Origin: Lolium rigidum
Lineage: Eukaryota > Streptophyta > Magnoliopsida > Poales > Poaceae
Reading direction: 5' to 3'
Length of the DNA: 64,000 nt
Assembly: GCF_022539505.1 (NCBI RefSeq)
Contig: NC_061513.1
Location: forward strand, 177,660,017 to 177,724,016
Shown: piece after piece, positions 22,741 through 32,890 of the stretch
Layout of the letters: each line of letters opens with the position of its first letter
Position numbering within the stretch: position 1 is the stretch's first letter
Program-made: the position numbers and the translations under genes
Notes under the pieces: generated by a model
Told to the model about the DNA's origin: nothing
Seen by the model: the letters and a program-made list of their open reading frames with translations, nothing else
Database searches by the model: none

Positions 22741-23321
22741 TATCTTATTTATGTAAGTTTCAGAGGCTCCTCTTTCATTACTCTTAGGCTTGCTATTCTC
22801 ATCAAACAAATTTTCAGGAACAAGCCAACCATAGTTATTTTCTAGAGCTTCATGCATTCCTAGGAGCTTACTAGGTATCGGTACTTTAATCTCCCCCCAT
22901 CATTAACATTATTAGTGTACTTTATTCTATCCATGTCCATCTTTTCAAGTGTTCTTGCAAAATCGGTGAACAAACCAAGCCTCTTATGCTTAATAAAAAC
23001 TTTTCTAGCTTCTTTAGCTATATCTTCAAATTCTCTAAGAAGGACTTTTAAAACAAAATTTCTCTTTTCTCCCCTTTCCATATCAGAGAGTGTAAGAAAC
23101 ATATGTTGAATTATAGGATTGAGATTAACATATCTAGTTTCCAACATGCGTATTAAACAGGCAGTAGCACTCTCGTAAGTAGGAGCAACTTTTACCAAGG
23201 GTGTATCTTCAAAATCTTCATCCATACTAACATGGGTGAAAAATGCTTCTATATTATCTCTTCCAATGATAGACCCTCGTCCTACCGGTATGTCTTTTAG
23301 AGTGTATTTAGGAGGAAACAT
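22741..23321 (-). pseudogene. O1 ORF, unknown protein, split by E0
   Basis: The ATG is at 23321, about 230 nt from the primer site. The protein starts MFPPKYTLKDIPVGRG and is mostly helical and charged (around 22900-23200: VLKVLLREFEDIAKEARKVF). I see no zinc knuckle, protease or polymerase motif. A TAG at about 22860 reflects a one-base shift, because the next frame stays open to the E0 junction. After removing E0 the frame would end at 5470 with the C-terminus SSLDNT shared with N1 and S, giving about 212 codons. The position fits a gag-like protein, but I do not recognise a family. Confidence 0.65.
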
Positions 23322-23549
23322 GATGAAATAAACAAAAGGTAAATAAGGTAAATGCAAGTAACTAATTTTTTTGTGTTTTTTAATATAGAGAATGCAAACA
23401 AAACAGTAAATAAAGTAAATCTAGCAACTAATTTTTTTGTGTTTTTGATATAGAAAGCAAACAAAGCAGTAACTAAAGTAAAGTAAAGCAAGACAAAAAC
23501 AAAGTAAAGAGATTGGATGTGGGAGACTCCCCTTGAAGCGTGTCTTGAT

Positions 23550-23568
23550 CTCCCTGGCAACGGCGCCA
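23550..23568 (-). other. O1 primer binding site, tRNA-Asp type
   Basis: The reverse complement is TGGCGCCGTTGCCAGGGAG. That is the complement of the 3' end of plant tRNA-Asp (as in Athila-type elements) with one mismatch. It lies 11 bases inside the LTR end. Confidence 0.88.
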
Positions 23569-23579
23569 AAAAAAGAGCT

Positions 23580-25180
23580 TGATACGCATGAAGCACACGT
23601 CCGTTGGGAACCCCAAGAGGAAGGTGTGATGCGTACAACAGCAAGTTTTCCCTCAGTAAGAAACCAAGGTTATCGAACCAGTAGGAGTCAAGGAGCACGT
23701 GAAGGTTGTTGGTGGCGGATCGTAGTGCGGCGCAACACCGTGGATTCCGGCGCCAACATGGAACCTGCACAACACAATCAAAGTACTTTGCCCCAACGTA
23801 ACAGATGAGATTGTCAATCTCACCGGCTTGCTGTAAACAAAGGATTAGATGTATAGTGTGGAAGATGATGTTTGTTTGCGAAGAACGAGTAAAGAACAAG
23901 TATTGCGATAGATTGTATTTCAGATGTAAAGAATGGACCGGGGTCCACAGTTCACTAGTGGTGTCTCTCCGATAAGAAATAGCATGTTGGGTGAACAAAT
24001 TACAGTTGGGCAATTGACAAATAAAGAAGGCATAATAATGCACATACATATATCACGATGACTACTATGAGATTTAATCAGGGCATTACGACAAAGTACA
24101 TAGACCGCTATCCAACATGCATCTATGCCTAAAAAGTCCACCTTCGGGTTATCATCCGAACCCCTTCCAGTATTAAGTTGCAAACAACAGACAATTGCAT
24201 TAAGTATGGTGCGTCATGTAATCAACACAAATATCCTTAGACAAAGCATCGATGTTTTATCCCTAGTGGCAACAAGACATCCACAACCTTAGAACTTTCG
24301 TCACATCGTCCCAGATTCAATGGAGGCATGAACCCACTATCGAGCATAAATACTCCCTCTTGGAGTTACAAGTATCAACTTGGCCAGAGCCTCTACTAGC
24401 AACGGAGAGCATGCAAGAACATAAACAACACATATATGATAGATTGATAATCAACTTGACATAGTATTCCATATTCATCGGATCCCAACAAACACAACAT
24501 GTAGCATTACAAATAGATGATCTTGATCATGATAGGCAGCTCACAAGATCTAACATGATAGCACAATGAGGAGAAGACAACCATCTAGCTACTGCTATGG
24601 ACCCATTGTCCAGGGGTGAAGTACTCACACATCGATCCGGAGGCGATCATGGTGATGAAGAGACCTCCGGGAGATGATTCCCCTTTCCGGCAGGGTGCCG
24701 GAGGCGATCTCCTGAATCCCCCGAGATGGGATTGGCGGCAGCGGCGTCTCTGGAAGGTTTTCCGTATCGTGGCTCTCGGTACTGGGGTTTTCGCGACGAA
24801 GGCTTTAAGTAGGCGGAAGGGCGGAGTCGGAGGGCTGACGGGGGCCCCACACCATAGGGCGGCGCGGGGCCCACCCTGGCTGCGCGTCCCTGTGGTGTCG
24901 GCGCCCCGTCGGCCCACTTCGTTTCCCTTTCGGTCTTCTGGAAGCTTCGTGGAAAAATAAGACCCTGGGCGTTGATTTCGTCCAATTCCGAGAATATTTC
25001 CTTTGTAGGATTTCTGAAACCAAAAACAGCGAGAAAACAGAATCGGCTCTTCGGCATCTCGTCAATAGGTTAGTGCCGGAAAATGCATAATAATGACATA
25101 AAGTGTGTATAAAACATGTGAGTATCATTATAAAAGTAGCATGGAACATAAGAAATTATAGATACGTTTGGGACGTATCA
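23580..25180 (-). repeat. O1 5' LTR
   Basis: This 1,601-bp partner of 1304-2903 reads on the minus strand from TGATACGTCCC (25180) to GCGTATCA (23580). It carries the same GC-rich U3 block near 24850-24915. The start is a short terminal hairpin (GATACGT...ACGTATC). Confidence 0.94.
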
Positions 25181-25185
25181 GCCAC

Positions 25186-25697
25186 CCTTGGACAAAATCA
25201 GGGAATTTGACATCGAAATACTCGACATCAGGACGGACGCAGATAACAACACCACCTACATTGTAGGCGATGTTGTGGGAGCTATTGCGGCGAACAAGAA
25301 AGATGCGTTTCCACAGGCCCCAATTTGGAGGAGTCCCGAGAAAGCATTCACATAGGGTGATGAAGATGGAGATATGGAGGATAGAATTGGGAGTCAGCTG
25401 GTGTAGCTGCAGCCCATAAACAAAGAGTAATCCACGGAGGAATTCGTGGATAGGAGTGGACAGGCCGCGGATGAGATGGTCAACGAAAGTTACCCGGTAT
25501 CCGATGTGGGGCGTCGGGAAGCTTTCTTCACCGGGGAAGATCAGCGTCTCGTCCTTCTTCGTCATCCCAAGCTTCTTCAGCAGGTTCATGTCCTGGTTCG
25601 AGATCTTAGATCTCCCCCACTCAGCGATTTCCAGATCCTCTGTCGCCATGCTGGTTTCTGGAGCGGTGTGCCTTGTGAGCCTCGCCCGCGGTGGCAT
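25186..25697 (-). pseudogene. T1 antisense gene, first exon part
   Basis: The true ATG is at 25697 (MPPRARLTRHTAPE). The protein aligns along its whole visible length with the T2 antisense protein starting at 63708, including GYRVTFVDHLIRGLSTPIH and PNSILHISIFITLCE. This is the domain named putative gypsy-type transposon protein (PF04195); its function is unknown. The exon is cut at the O1 insertion (25181-25185) and continues at 1303. Element S inserted 32 bp upstream of the ATG, separating it from its promoter. Confidence 0.78.
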
Positions 25698-25733
25698 CAA
25701 CGTAAGCGCTAGAGAGATTGAGGAAGAGCACGG

Positions 25734-25787
25734 TGATGCGTGCAGTCGACACGTCCGTTGGGAACCCCAAGAGGAAGGTGTGATGCG
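25734..25787 (-). repeat. S 3' LTR, terminal fragment
   Basis: TGATGCGTGCAGTCGACACG and following bases match the U5 end of the O1 LTR (minus strand). The fragment is separated from the rest by F; its last five bases ATGCG are one copy of the F target duplication. Confidence 0.88.
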
Positions 25788-27203
25788 TGATGTCTACGGG
25801 TGCTTCTATTCTTGTAGACAGTGTTGGGCCTCCAAGAGCAGAGGTTTGTACAACAGCAGCAAGTTTCCCTTAAGTGGATCACCCAAGGTTTATCGAACTC
25901 AGGGAGGAAGAGGTCAAAGATATCCCTCTCAAGCAACCCTGCAATCACGATACAAGAAGTCTCTTGTATCCCCAACACACCTAATACACTTGTCGGATGT
26001 ATAGGTGCACTAGTTCGGCGAAGAGATAGTGAAATACAAGTAGTATGGATGTATATGAGTGGTAATAACAATCTGAATAAAATATGGCAGCGAGTAAACA
26101 TGCAACGAACAATGAATAAACGGAGATTCGATGTTTGGAAACAAGGCCTAGGGATCATACTTTCACTAGTGGACACTCTCAACATTGATCACATAATAAA
26201 ACCACTCTACACTCTTTTGTTGGATGATGAACACCACTAATTGCGTAGGGCTACAAGAGCACCTCAATGCCGGAGTTAACAAGGTCCACAACATTCAATG
26301 TTCATATTTAAATAACCTTAGAGTGCATGATAGATCATTGCAATTACACCAAGTACTAACATAGCATGCACACTCGTCACCATCACACTATGAAGGAGGA
26401 ATAGATCACATCAATACTATCATAGCAATAATTAACTTCATAATCTACAAGAGATTACAATCATAACCTACGCCAAGTACTACACGATGCACACACTGTC
26501 ACCATTACACCGTGGAGGAGGAATAGTCTACTTTAATAACATCACTAGAGTAGCACATAGACGATATTCAACTAGATCACAAAGAGAGAGATGAACCACA
26601 TAGCTACAGCAGAGCCCTCAGCCCCGGGGGTGAATTACTCCCTCCTCATCATGGAGACAGCGATGGCGGTGAAGATGGCGGTGAAGATGGCTCCGGGCGG
26701 TTCCCCGTCCCGGCAGGTGCCGGAACGCAGACTTCGTCCCCGAATTGGAGTTTCGCGATGGCGGCGGCGTCCCTGGAGTCTTTCTGGAGTTTCGTCAATC
26801 CGTATCGCGTTTTTAGGTCGAAAGGGCTTATATAGGCGAAGAGGCGGAGTCGGAGGGGCCACGGGGCCTCCTCACACTAGGCCGGCGCGGCCAGGGTGGA
26901 GCCCGCACGGCCCACACGTGTGGGGCCCCCAGGGCACCCCTCTGGTCCCCCTCTGACTTTCTGGAAGGTTCCGGGAAAAATAAGATGTTGGGTCTTCGTT
27001 TCGTCGAATTCCGAGAATATTGCTCGAACAGCCTTTCTGGAACCAAAAACAGCAGAAAACAGCAACTGGCCCTTCGGCATCTCGTCAATAGGTTAGTTCC
27101 GGAAAACGCATAATAATGACATATAATGTGTATAAAACATGTGTGTATCATCATAAAAGTAGCATGGAACATAAGAAATTATAGATACGTTTGAGACGTA
27201 TCA
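25788..27203 (-). repeat. F 3' LTR
   Basis: 1,416 bp. On the minus strand it starts TGATACGTCTCAAACGTATC and ends CCGTAGACATCA. U3 contains a perfect 14-bp palindrome CCCACACGTGTGGG (26911-26924, with the CACGTG G-box). A TATATAA-type box in minus orientation follows near 26830. Compared with the partner, a short GATGGCGGTGAA unit is duplicated near 26665. Confidence 0.94.
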
Positions 27204-27906
27204 AGCATCCCCAAGCTTAGTTCCTACTCGCCCTCGAGTAGGTAAACGATAACAAGGATAATTTCTGAAGTGACATGCTATCATAATCTTGATCAATACT
27301 ATTGTAAAGCATATGAGATTAATGAAGTGATTCAAAGCAATGATGAAGATAATGAGTAAACAAATGAATCATATAGCAAAGACTTTTCATGAATAGTACT
27401 ATCAAGACAAGCATCAATAAGACTTGCGTAAGAGTTACTCATAAAGCAATAAATTCATAGTAGAAAGCTTGGAAGCAACACAAAGGAAGATATAAGTTTC
27501 AGCGGTTGCTTTCAACTTCAACATGTATATCTCATGGATATTTGTCAACATAAAGCAATATAACAAGTGCAATAAGTAAACATGTAAGAATCAATGCACA
27601 GTTAACACAAGTGTTTGCTTCTAAGATAGAAAGAAGTAGGTAAACTGACTCAACAATAAAGTAAAAGATAGGCCCTTCGCAGAGGGAAGCATGGATTACT
27701 ATATTTGTGCTAGAGCTTTTCATTTTGAAAACAAGAAACAATTTTGTCAACGGTAGTAATAAAGCATATGTGTTATGTATAAGACATCTTATAAGTTGCA
27801 AGCCTCATGCATAGTATACTAATTGTGCTCGCACCTTGTCCTAATTAGCTTGGATTAACATGGATTATCATTGCATAGCATATGTTTCAACCAAGTGTCA
27901 CAAAGG
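27204..27906 (-). other. F 3' tail, part left of G
   Basis: Starts with the polypurine tract (minus) beside the 3' LTR and matches O1 2904-3608 and S 49234-49935. The match breaks at CACAAAGG, where G is inserted. Confidence 0.85.
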
Positions 27907-30900
27907 CGTAACATCCCAAAATTTTCCTAATTTTGGAATGTTAAAAAAAATAAGTTGATTGAATTGTTTGACTTTGATTGAAATTACGAATGAAAAGAAA
28001 TTTTGATTTATGATGAGTTGTTTGAATTTTCCCAACCTTGCTTTATTTTTATTTTGTTTATATGAGTGGATTAACATGACTATGCAAGTTGTTAAATTTG
28101 AGTGACATATAAAAACTTCATCCAACCATACTGGAATTATTAATGAGAGGGAATAAAATGACTTTCCCAAATTATGGTGGATTAATGCTTATATGCCCGT
28201 TTAATTATTATTTCAATTTTTGATCTTTCCAAATATTTTCCAATGTTTCACGAGAGGAAATAATATGATATTTCCAATTAAAAGTAAAGTTTTGGAGAAA
28301 TTTTTGTTCAGTGTTATTTGCATCTAGTAACATTATGTATTTTGGGAAAATCAAGAGAGATGATAATATGACTTCATCATGATTAATGTTGGATTTACTT
28401 TATATTTTAAATCTCATTTAAAAATGATTTATTTTGTATTTCATGTATGTTTGCGTTTGTTTGAATTGATTGAGTGATGGATTAAATTAACACCCCGAAA
28501 TTATAATTAGAGATAATGCATAAATAGCCATATAGGCCGAAATGCATAAATTTATTTTTGTACACATTGGACAGGAAATATGTTCCTAATTATCTTAAAT
28601 TACTATGTTTGAATTATTAAAATTTAACAATCTCATTTGATCCAATTTAAAGTTAGAAATATTTATATAAGAAGGAAAGATTAAAAAGAAGAAAAATAGA
28701 ATGAGAAAAAGAAAACAGAATGTATCTTACCTGTACCGCTGTACGCGCGTACACCGCAGCGGCTGAGGCCGGACGACGCAGCAGGCCAGCTCGCCCTTTT
28801 CTCTTTTCTCTTTCCCCTTTCTACCTTTTAGTTTTTTTTTCTTATTTCCTGCCAACGCTGATAGCTAGGATCCACTTTAAAACGTATCATCTTCAACCTC
28901 TAGCTGAGTTAAACATGAACACGGGACGAACAAACCAACTTCAATCCCAGAAATTCGTCCCGATTTCGTTAGAATCCGTGACCCCTACGCCACGAAAACT
29001 CTCCTATATATACTTCCGCATCGGCCCCTCTTCGTTTTTCTAAAAATCGCAAACTCTAGATGACGAAAAGTTTAATTTCCGATCTCGCCGGAGCACCACC
29101 ATCGAGCTCAGGAAAGAAGGTTCCAGCACTGCTCGCCTCTCCTTTCTTTGTCTAAGATTTATAGATTGATCCACCGCATCTTCTTAACCTTTCTCCCCAT
29201 CCAGAGAACCACAAGAACACGCACGCGAGGTCGCCGGAGTTTCGCCGGACTTCGCCATCTCCAGCTGGGAATAGCAGCCGCTCAGGACCACTCCGACGGA
29301 CGCCATTGACGCAAGCGAAACCACGAAGGAGAGGGAAACCCCGTAAAGATGTTCGCCAAGCCAGGGGATCACAAGCAGGACGCCGACGTCCCCGCCCGAC
29401 CACCACGCCGTCCCGTCCGTCCTGATCGCCTTCACCACACCTGCCTGGTAACGCATGTCTCCCAGAATCGTAGGAAATACCTTGTACGTATCACCGAATC
29501 GGTATCAGTACATCCTCTCGTGCAACGTTTTTCTTTTTTCTTACGTGTAGCGTGATTGATCCAATCGATCAGAGAGCTAGCTGCTGCTCTGGTCAAAACT
29601 TCAAAATTTTGTATCTTTAAATCTAGAACTTCGTTTTAGTTAATTCTTCTTGCGTTTGTTTCGTAATTGAAAGTTTTATCTAGTGATACTAATTTTTCCA
29701 ATTATAGATTTTATCGAATTTGCAAGTTTAAAATCTAATATCAATATCGTTTAAGCTATCGTTAGATTTTCGTTTCGTTCCAATTAAATACCTTAGTATC
29801 TACCTTTTTTCTCAACATCGTGCAAAGATCGAGTCGCAGCTGCGCTGAAGATCAACTGAAGCCTTGAAGACGAAGCAGCCGGAGTCATCTAATCTGGATC
29901 CAATGGAGAAACGTTCGCATGACGAGTTTTAAATCGCGAAAACAACAAATCTTTGAAAAATCATAGTTAAATAGCAGTAACTCCGTTTTGGTTCATTCTT
30001 TTTGCGTTAGTTTTATAATTTTAACATCTACAGTATGGTGTTGGAATTTAGAATTTATGATTATATTAATACGTCTGTTTGTAATTTTAGGCTTTAAACC
30101 TTATTTCAAACATATCAAAAGTTATATAAAAATCCTATTAATTTAATCTTTTGGAAAATGATAATTGTGATGTACCTGAATGTTATAATTTTTGTAAATT
30201 TTTTTTGCGTGAATTTAAAATATTTTTGGAATTAAATCAAGTTTTACATGTTTCGGTATTTGTTTACGCGTCATTGTTTTATTTGGCTCTTTATTTGCAA
30301 TGGTGTTTAATGCGTGTAATTTTTCTATGCGTTAGATTTATTCGGAGTGCGAGCGAAATTCACAAGGAAGAAATCATCGTCAAATTTTACTAAGGCAAGT
30401 TACACCTTTGTTCATATGTTTGTCCCAAGTTTTCTACTATGCATGTCTTTTTCGTTCAAATGATTAGTATGCATGTGTAGGATGTTTTGGTAGATTTTAC
30501 TTGGTAAATATTTTACAAGTTCGCGTGCTATTTTGTAGATTGCCATGAGTAGAAGTATTACTTAGTAATATTTCCACTTGATATCATAGTCATAGGAATC
30601 CCTAAATTTTTCTAAGTGCTATGCTTATGCTACGTAAATATCAAAAGGGGTTCGAAACAAGAAAATTTTCTAAGTACTTGAGCTCTGTTTATGAGCGCAA
30701 CTTTTCTCCCAAAATCCTCCTTCAAAATAAAATTAAGTTTTCTTTTGGGCGGAATGGTTTTGACGGGACAACGAGTGTGGAGATTGGTGGAGGACTGCCG
30801 CCCAGGATCAAAGAAGTCTTCCATGTTCCAAATATCAGAAACTTCCAGTGCAACCACAATACAATATGGGCTCTGTCCTGGCTAAGTACTTAGTGGGAAA

Positions 30901-31819
30901 CCTCGCCTGGGTACCGCCATTGGGAGGGCGGATCCGGAAGGTAGAGGGGCTACTAAGGAAAAGCTTCGTCGTGACCTCGTCCTGGCCTTAATGAAGATGA
31001 AGAATTTTGGCAAAAGGGCTTGGTTGTGAATTGTGGGTAAAGAGCGCAACCTCTCGAGAGTGTTAACCTGATCGATCAGCCGTGTCCACGGTAAAAGGAC
31101 AATTTGAGCATCTGAAGGATGGAGCCTCTGAAGGACTTCCTCTCTCTTTTCAAAGGAGTTTTCAAAACCCTATGGCGTGTGTAATATCGTTCATAGGTGG
31201 GGTTTTGGGGACTTGGTGTGTAATATCCAAGTGCTCGGGACTTGGTGTGTAATATCCAAGTGTTTGGGACTTGGTGTCATATCCAAGTGTTAGGTTGATT
31301 TGGACACTTGGTGTGTAATATCCATGTGCTCCACTCGGCCAATATTATTTATCAAAATTTTGCAAAGTAGGCTAAAAGATTTCCTCTTTAACTTTGTAAA
31401 AATTGGCTTTACGTAAATAAAACTCAAGCCTTCTCTTGTCTGCCTTGCATGTAGATGTAGCCAAATTTTCCTCTTCTCGGTGTAATTTGCCATACATTCA
31501 AAGTATTGACCACTCTCGTGGCTGCAACCTTTCATGTTGCAGGTTATTCGACGACTTGTGAGAATGCGTAGGTCGCGAGTCTACACTCAACGAGCCTGTG
31601 GCATTGATGGGACTCCAAGATGTTATTTCGTTTTCCGTTGTATTGAGCTAGCCTTTGGCTATGCAAGTTGTAATTACTTACTCTGGATTATTCAAATCGT
31701 GTAATAAAGACTTGTGTTTTACATGATTATTCATCGACTGTGAGTGCTAGCTAGTGATCCAGGGACTAGCATGTTTAATCACAGGGACTTTGGATCCTAC
31801 CAGATCCGAGGTCGCTACA
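27907..31819 (+). repeat. G 5' LTR (3,913 bp)
   Basis: Starts (C/T)GTAACATCCCAAAATTTTC and ends GGTCGCTACA. AT-rich U3; TATA box TATATATA at 29005-29012; poly(A) signal AATAAA at 31703-31708; inverted-repeat tandem array at 31211-31334. ORFs inside (for example 30621-30893) recur in the other LTR but have no recognisable domain, so I treat them as non-coding. Confidence 0.9.
31211..31334 (+). repeat. Tandem hairpin repeats in G 5' LTR
   Basis: Units beginning ACTTGG start at 31211, 31240, 31269 and 31306 (period 29, then 37). Each of the first three carries ACTTGG...CCAAGT, a 6-bp inverted repeat; the fourth has CCATGT. Confidence 0.85.
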
Positions 31820-31821
31820 GA

Positions 31822-31833
31822 TGGTATCAGAGC
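31822..31833 (+). other. G primer binding site, tRNA-iMet
   Basis: TGGTATCAGAGC two bases after the LTR matches the complement of the plant initiator tRNA-Met 3' end. Confidence 0.9.
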
Positions 31834-32705
31834 CAGGTTGACTGTAGGACGTGATCTTAGCCATGGAAAGCCTTAGGACTAATAATTTCTAAGTAATTTG
31901 TGAAATACTCTAGTACTACTAATCTTCCATCCTGAGAGTGAAAATTTTCTAATCTCTTCTCTTTTCAAAAATTTATAGTTGATCATTACCCAGTTAAAGA
32001 GACTTCTCAAGATGATATCCTACACCAAGTCAGATCTACAATATTCCCGCAAGTGATGCTTCAACAATAATCTACTGAATACTCTGAAGACCTTGAAGCA
32101 ATACGAAGATTTAGAAGACTACAAGACTACAAAGACACTTCTCAAGACTATAATGACTATGAAGATTTCAAGTTTCCTATTAGGAACCAAACCTAGATAG
32201 ACAATGCTACAACGTTAGGTGCGATAAAATGTGTGTTGTCATTCTTATTATTATTTTTTTGACAACAACAAAAAAAAAGTTGTTTGTATGGGGTACCCAC
32301 GCATCTTTCATTTTTTTTCTTTCTATAGTCTATTCTCCCCTATCTTAAACCCCGAAACAATGGATTCATGATGTGGATATGACTTGAAGATCCGGAAGAA
32401 TGGATTCTAAAACAAATGGACGAAGCAACTGCAAAACAATATGACATGAACGAAAATGATATTCTACCGTGTTAAGTCAACACTTAGGAGAAGGGCACTT
32501 CAACATGGTGTCCGAGATAAGCAAGCCTCATTCGACTCCCAACACAGAAGCAATCATCTCACAATACTCATGTGGTACCTAAGACAGCTTCACTTGGCCA
32601 TCCATACTGTGCAACGACACAAGACAACGACATCAAGACATTCTAAATGATAGGACGATTGGAAGAACGTCAAAAGGATAGAGCTAAATTCCGATACCCT
32701 AAGCG
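31834..32705 (+). other. G internal region, non-coding
   Basis: No ORF longer than about 65 codons and no retrotransposon domain motif. A short A/T microsatellite (poly-T then poly-A) lies near 32255-32280. The region is interpreted as leader and 3' remnant joined after loss of gag-pol. Confidence 0.7.
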
Positions 32706-32890
32706 ACTTTCTTTTAAGGGTGGTAGCACCCTAGTTTCTCTCCAAACCCTTTCTTTCTTTCTAGCCTTCTCGAATCTCTAGGACGAGATTCCTTTTAAGG
32801 GTGGTAGCACCCTAGTTTCTCCCCAAACCCTTTCTTTCTTTCTAGCCTTCTCGAATCTCGAGGACGAGATTCCTTTTAAGGGTGGTAGTC
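32706..32890 (+). repeat. G polypurine region in 81-bp tandem repeats
   Basis: TTTTAAGGGTGGTAG occurs at 32712-32726, 32793-32807 and 32874-32888, exactly 81 bp apart. It is embedded in repeated units with CTTTCTTTCTTTCTAGCC. The last copy abuts the 3' LTR and is the functional polypurine tract by position. Confidence 0.88.

Larger units (their letters stand above)
1299..25185 (-). mobile_element. O1: non-autonomous Ty3/gypsy element with nested E0
   Basis: Two minus-oriented LTRs (1304-2903 and 23580-25180) are flanked by the direct repeat GCCAC at 1299-1303 and 25181-25185, which proves a single insertion. Removing E0 (5533-22735 plus one TSD copy) leaves an internal region of about 3.5 kb. 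It has a tRNA-Asp primer site, one ORF of about 212 codons and a 2.6 kb non-coding tail, and no reverse transcriptase or integrase. It is closely related to N1 and S, and to F in part. It inserted into the T1 antisense gene, opposite to T1's presumed sense strand. Confidence 0.93.

Noticed and set aside
23297..24049. 250-codon minus-strand ORF over the O1 5' LTR and primer site
   Set aside because: It runs through U5 and the primer binding site; the open frame is chance within LTR sequence.
29152..29456. Arg/Gly-rich minus-strand ORFs in the G LTRs (also 34177-34515)
   Set aside because: They arise from GC-rich leader sequence; indels differ between the two LTRs and composition is unlike a protein.
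30621..30893. 90-codon ORF in G 5' LTR, repeated at 35628-35966 in the 3' LTR
   Set aside because: LTR copies are the same sequence by descent, so repetition is not evidence of coding. The ends differ by frameshift and no domain is recognisable.
31211..31334. CRISPR-like appearance of the 29-bp repeats
   Set aside because: The repeats are contiguous without unique spacers and lie inside a plant LTR.
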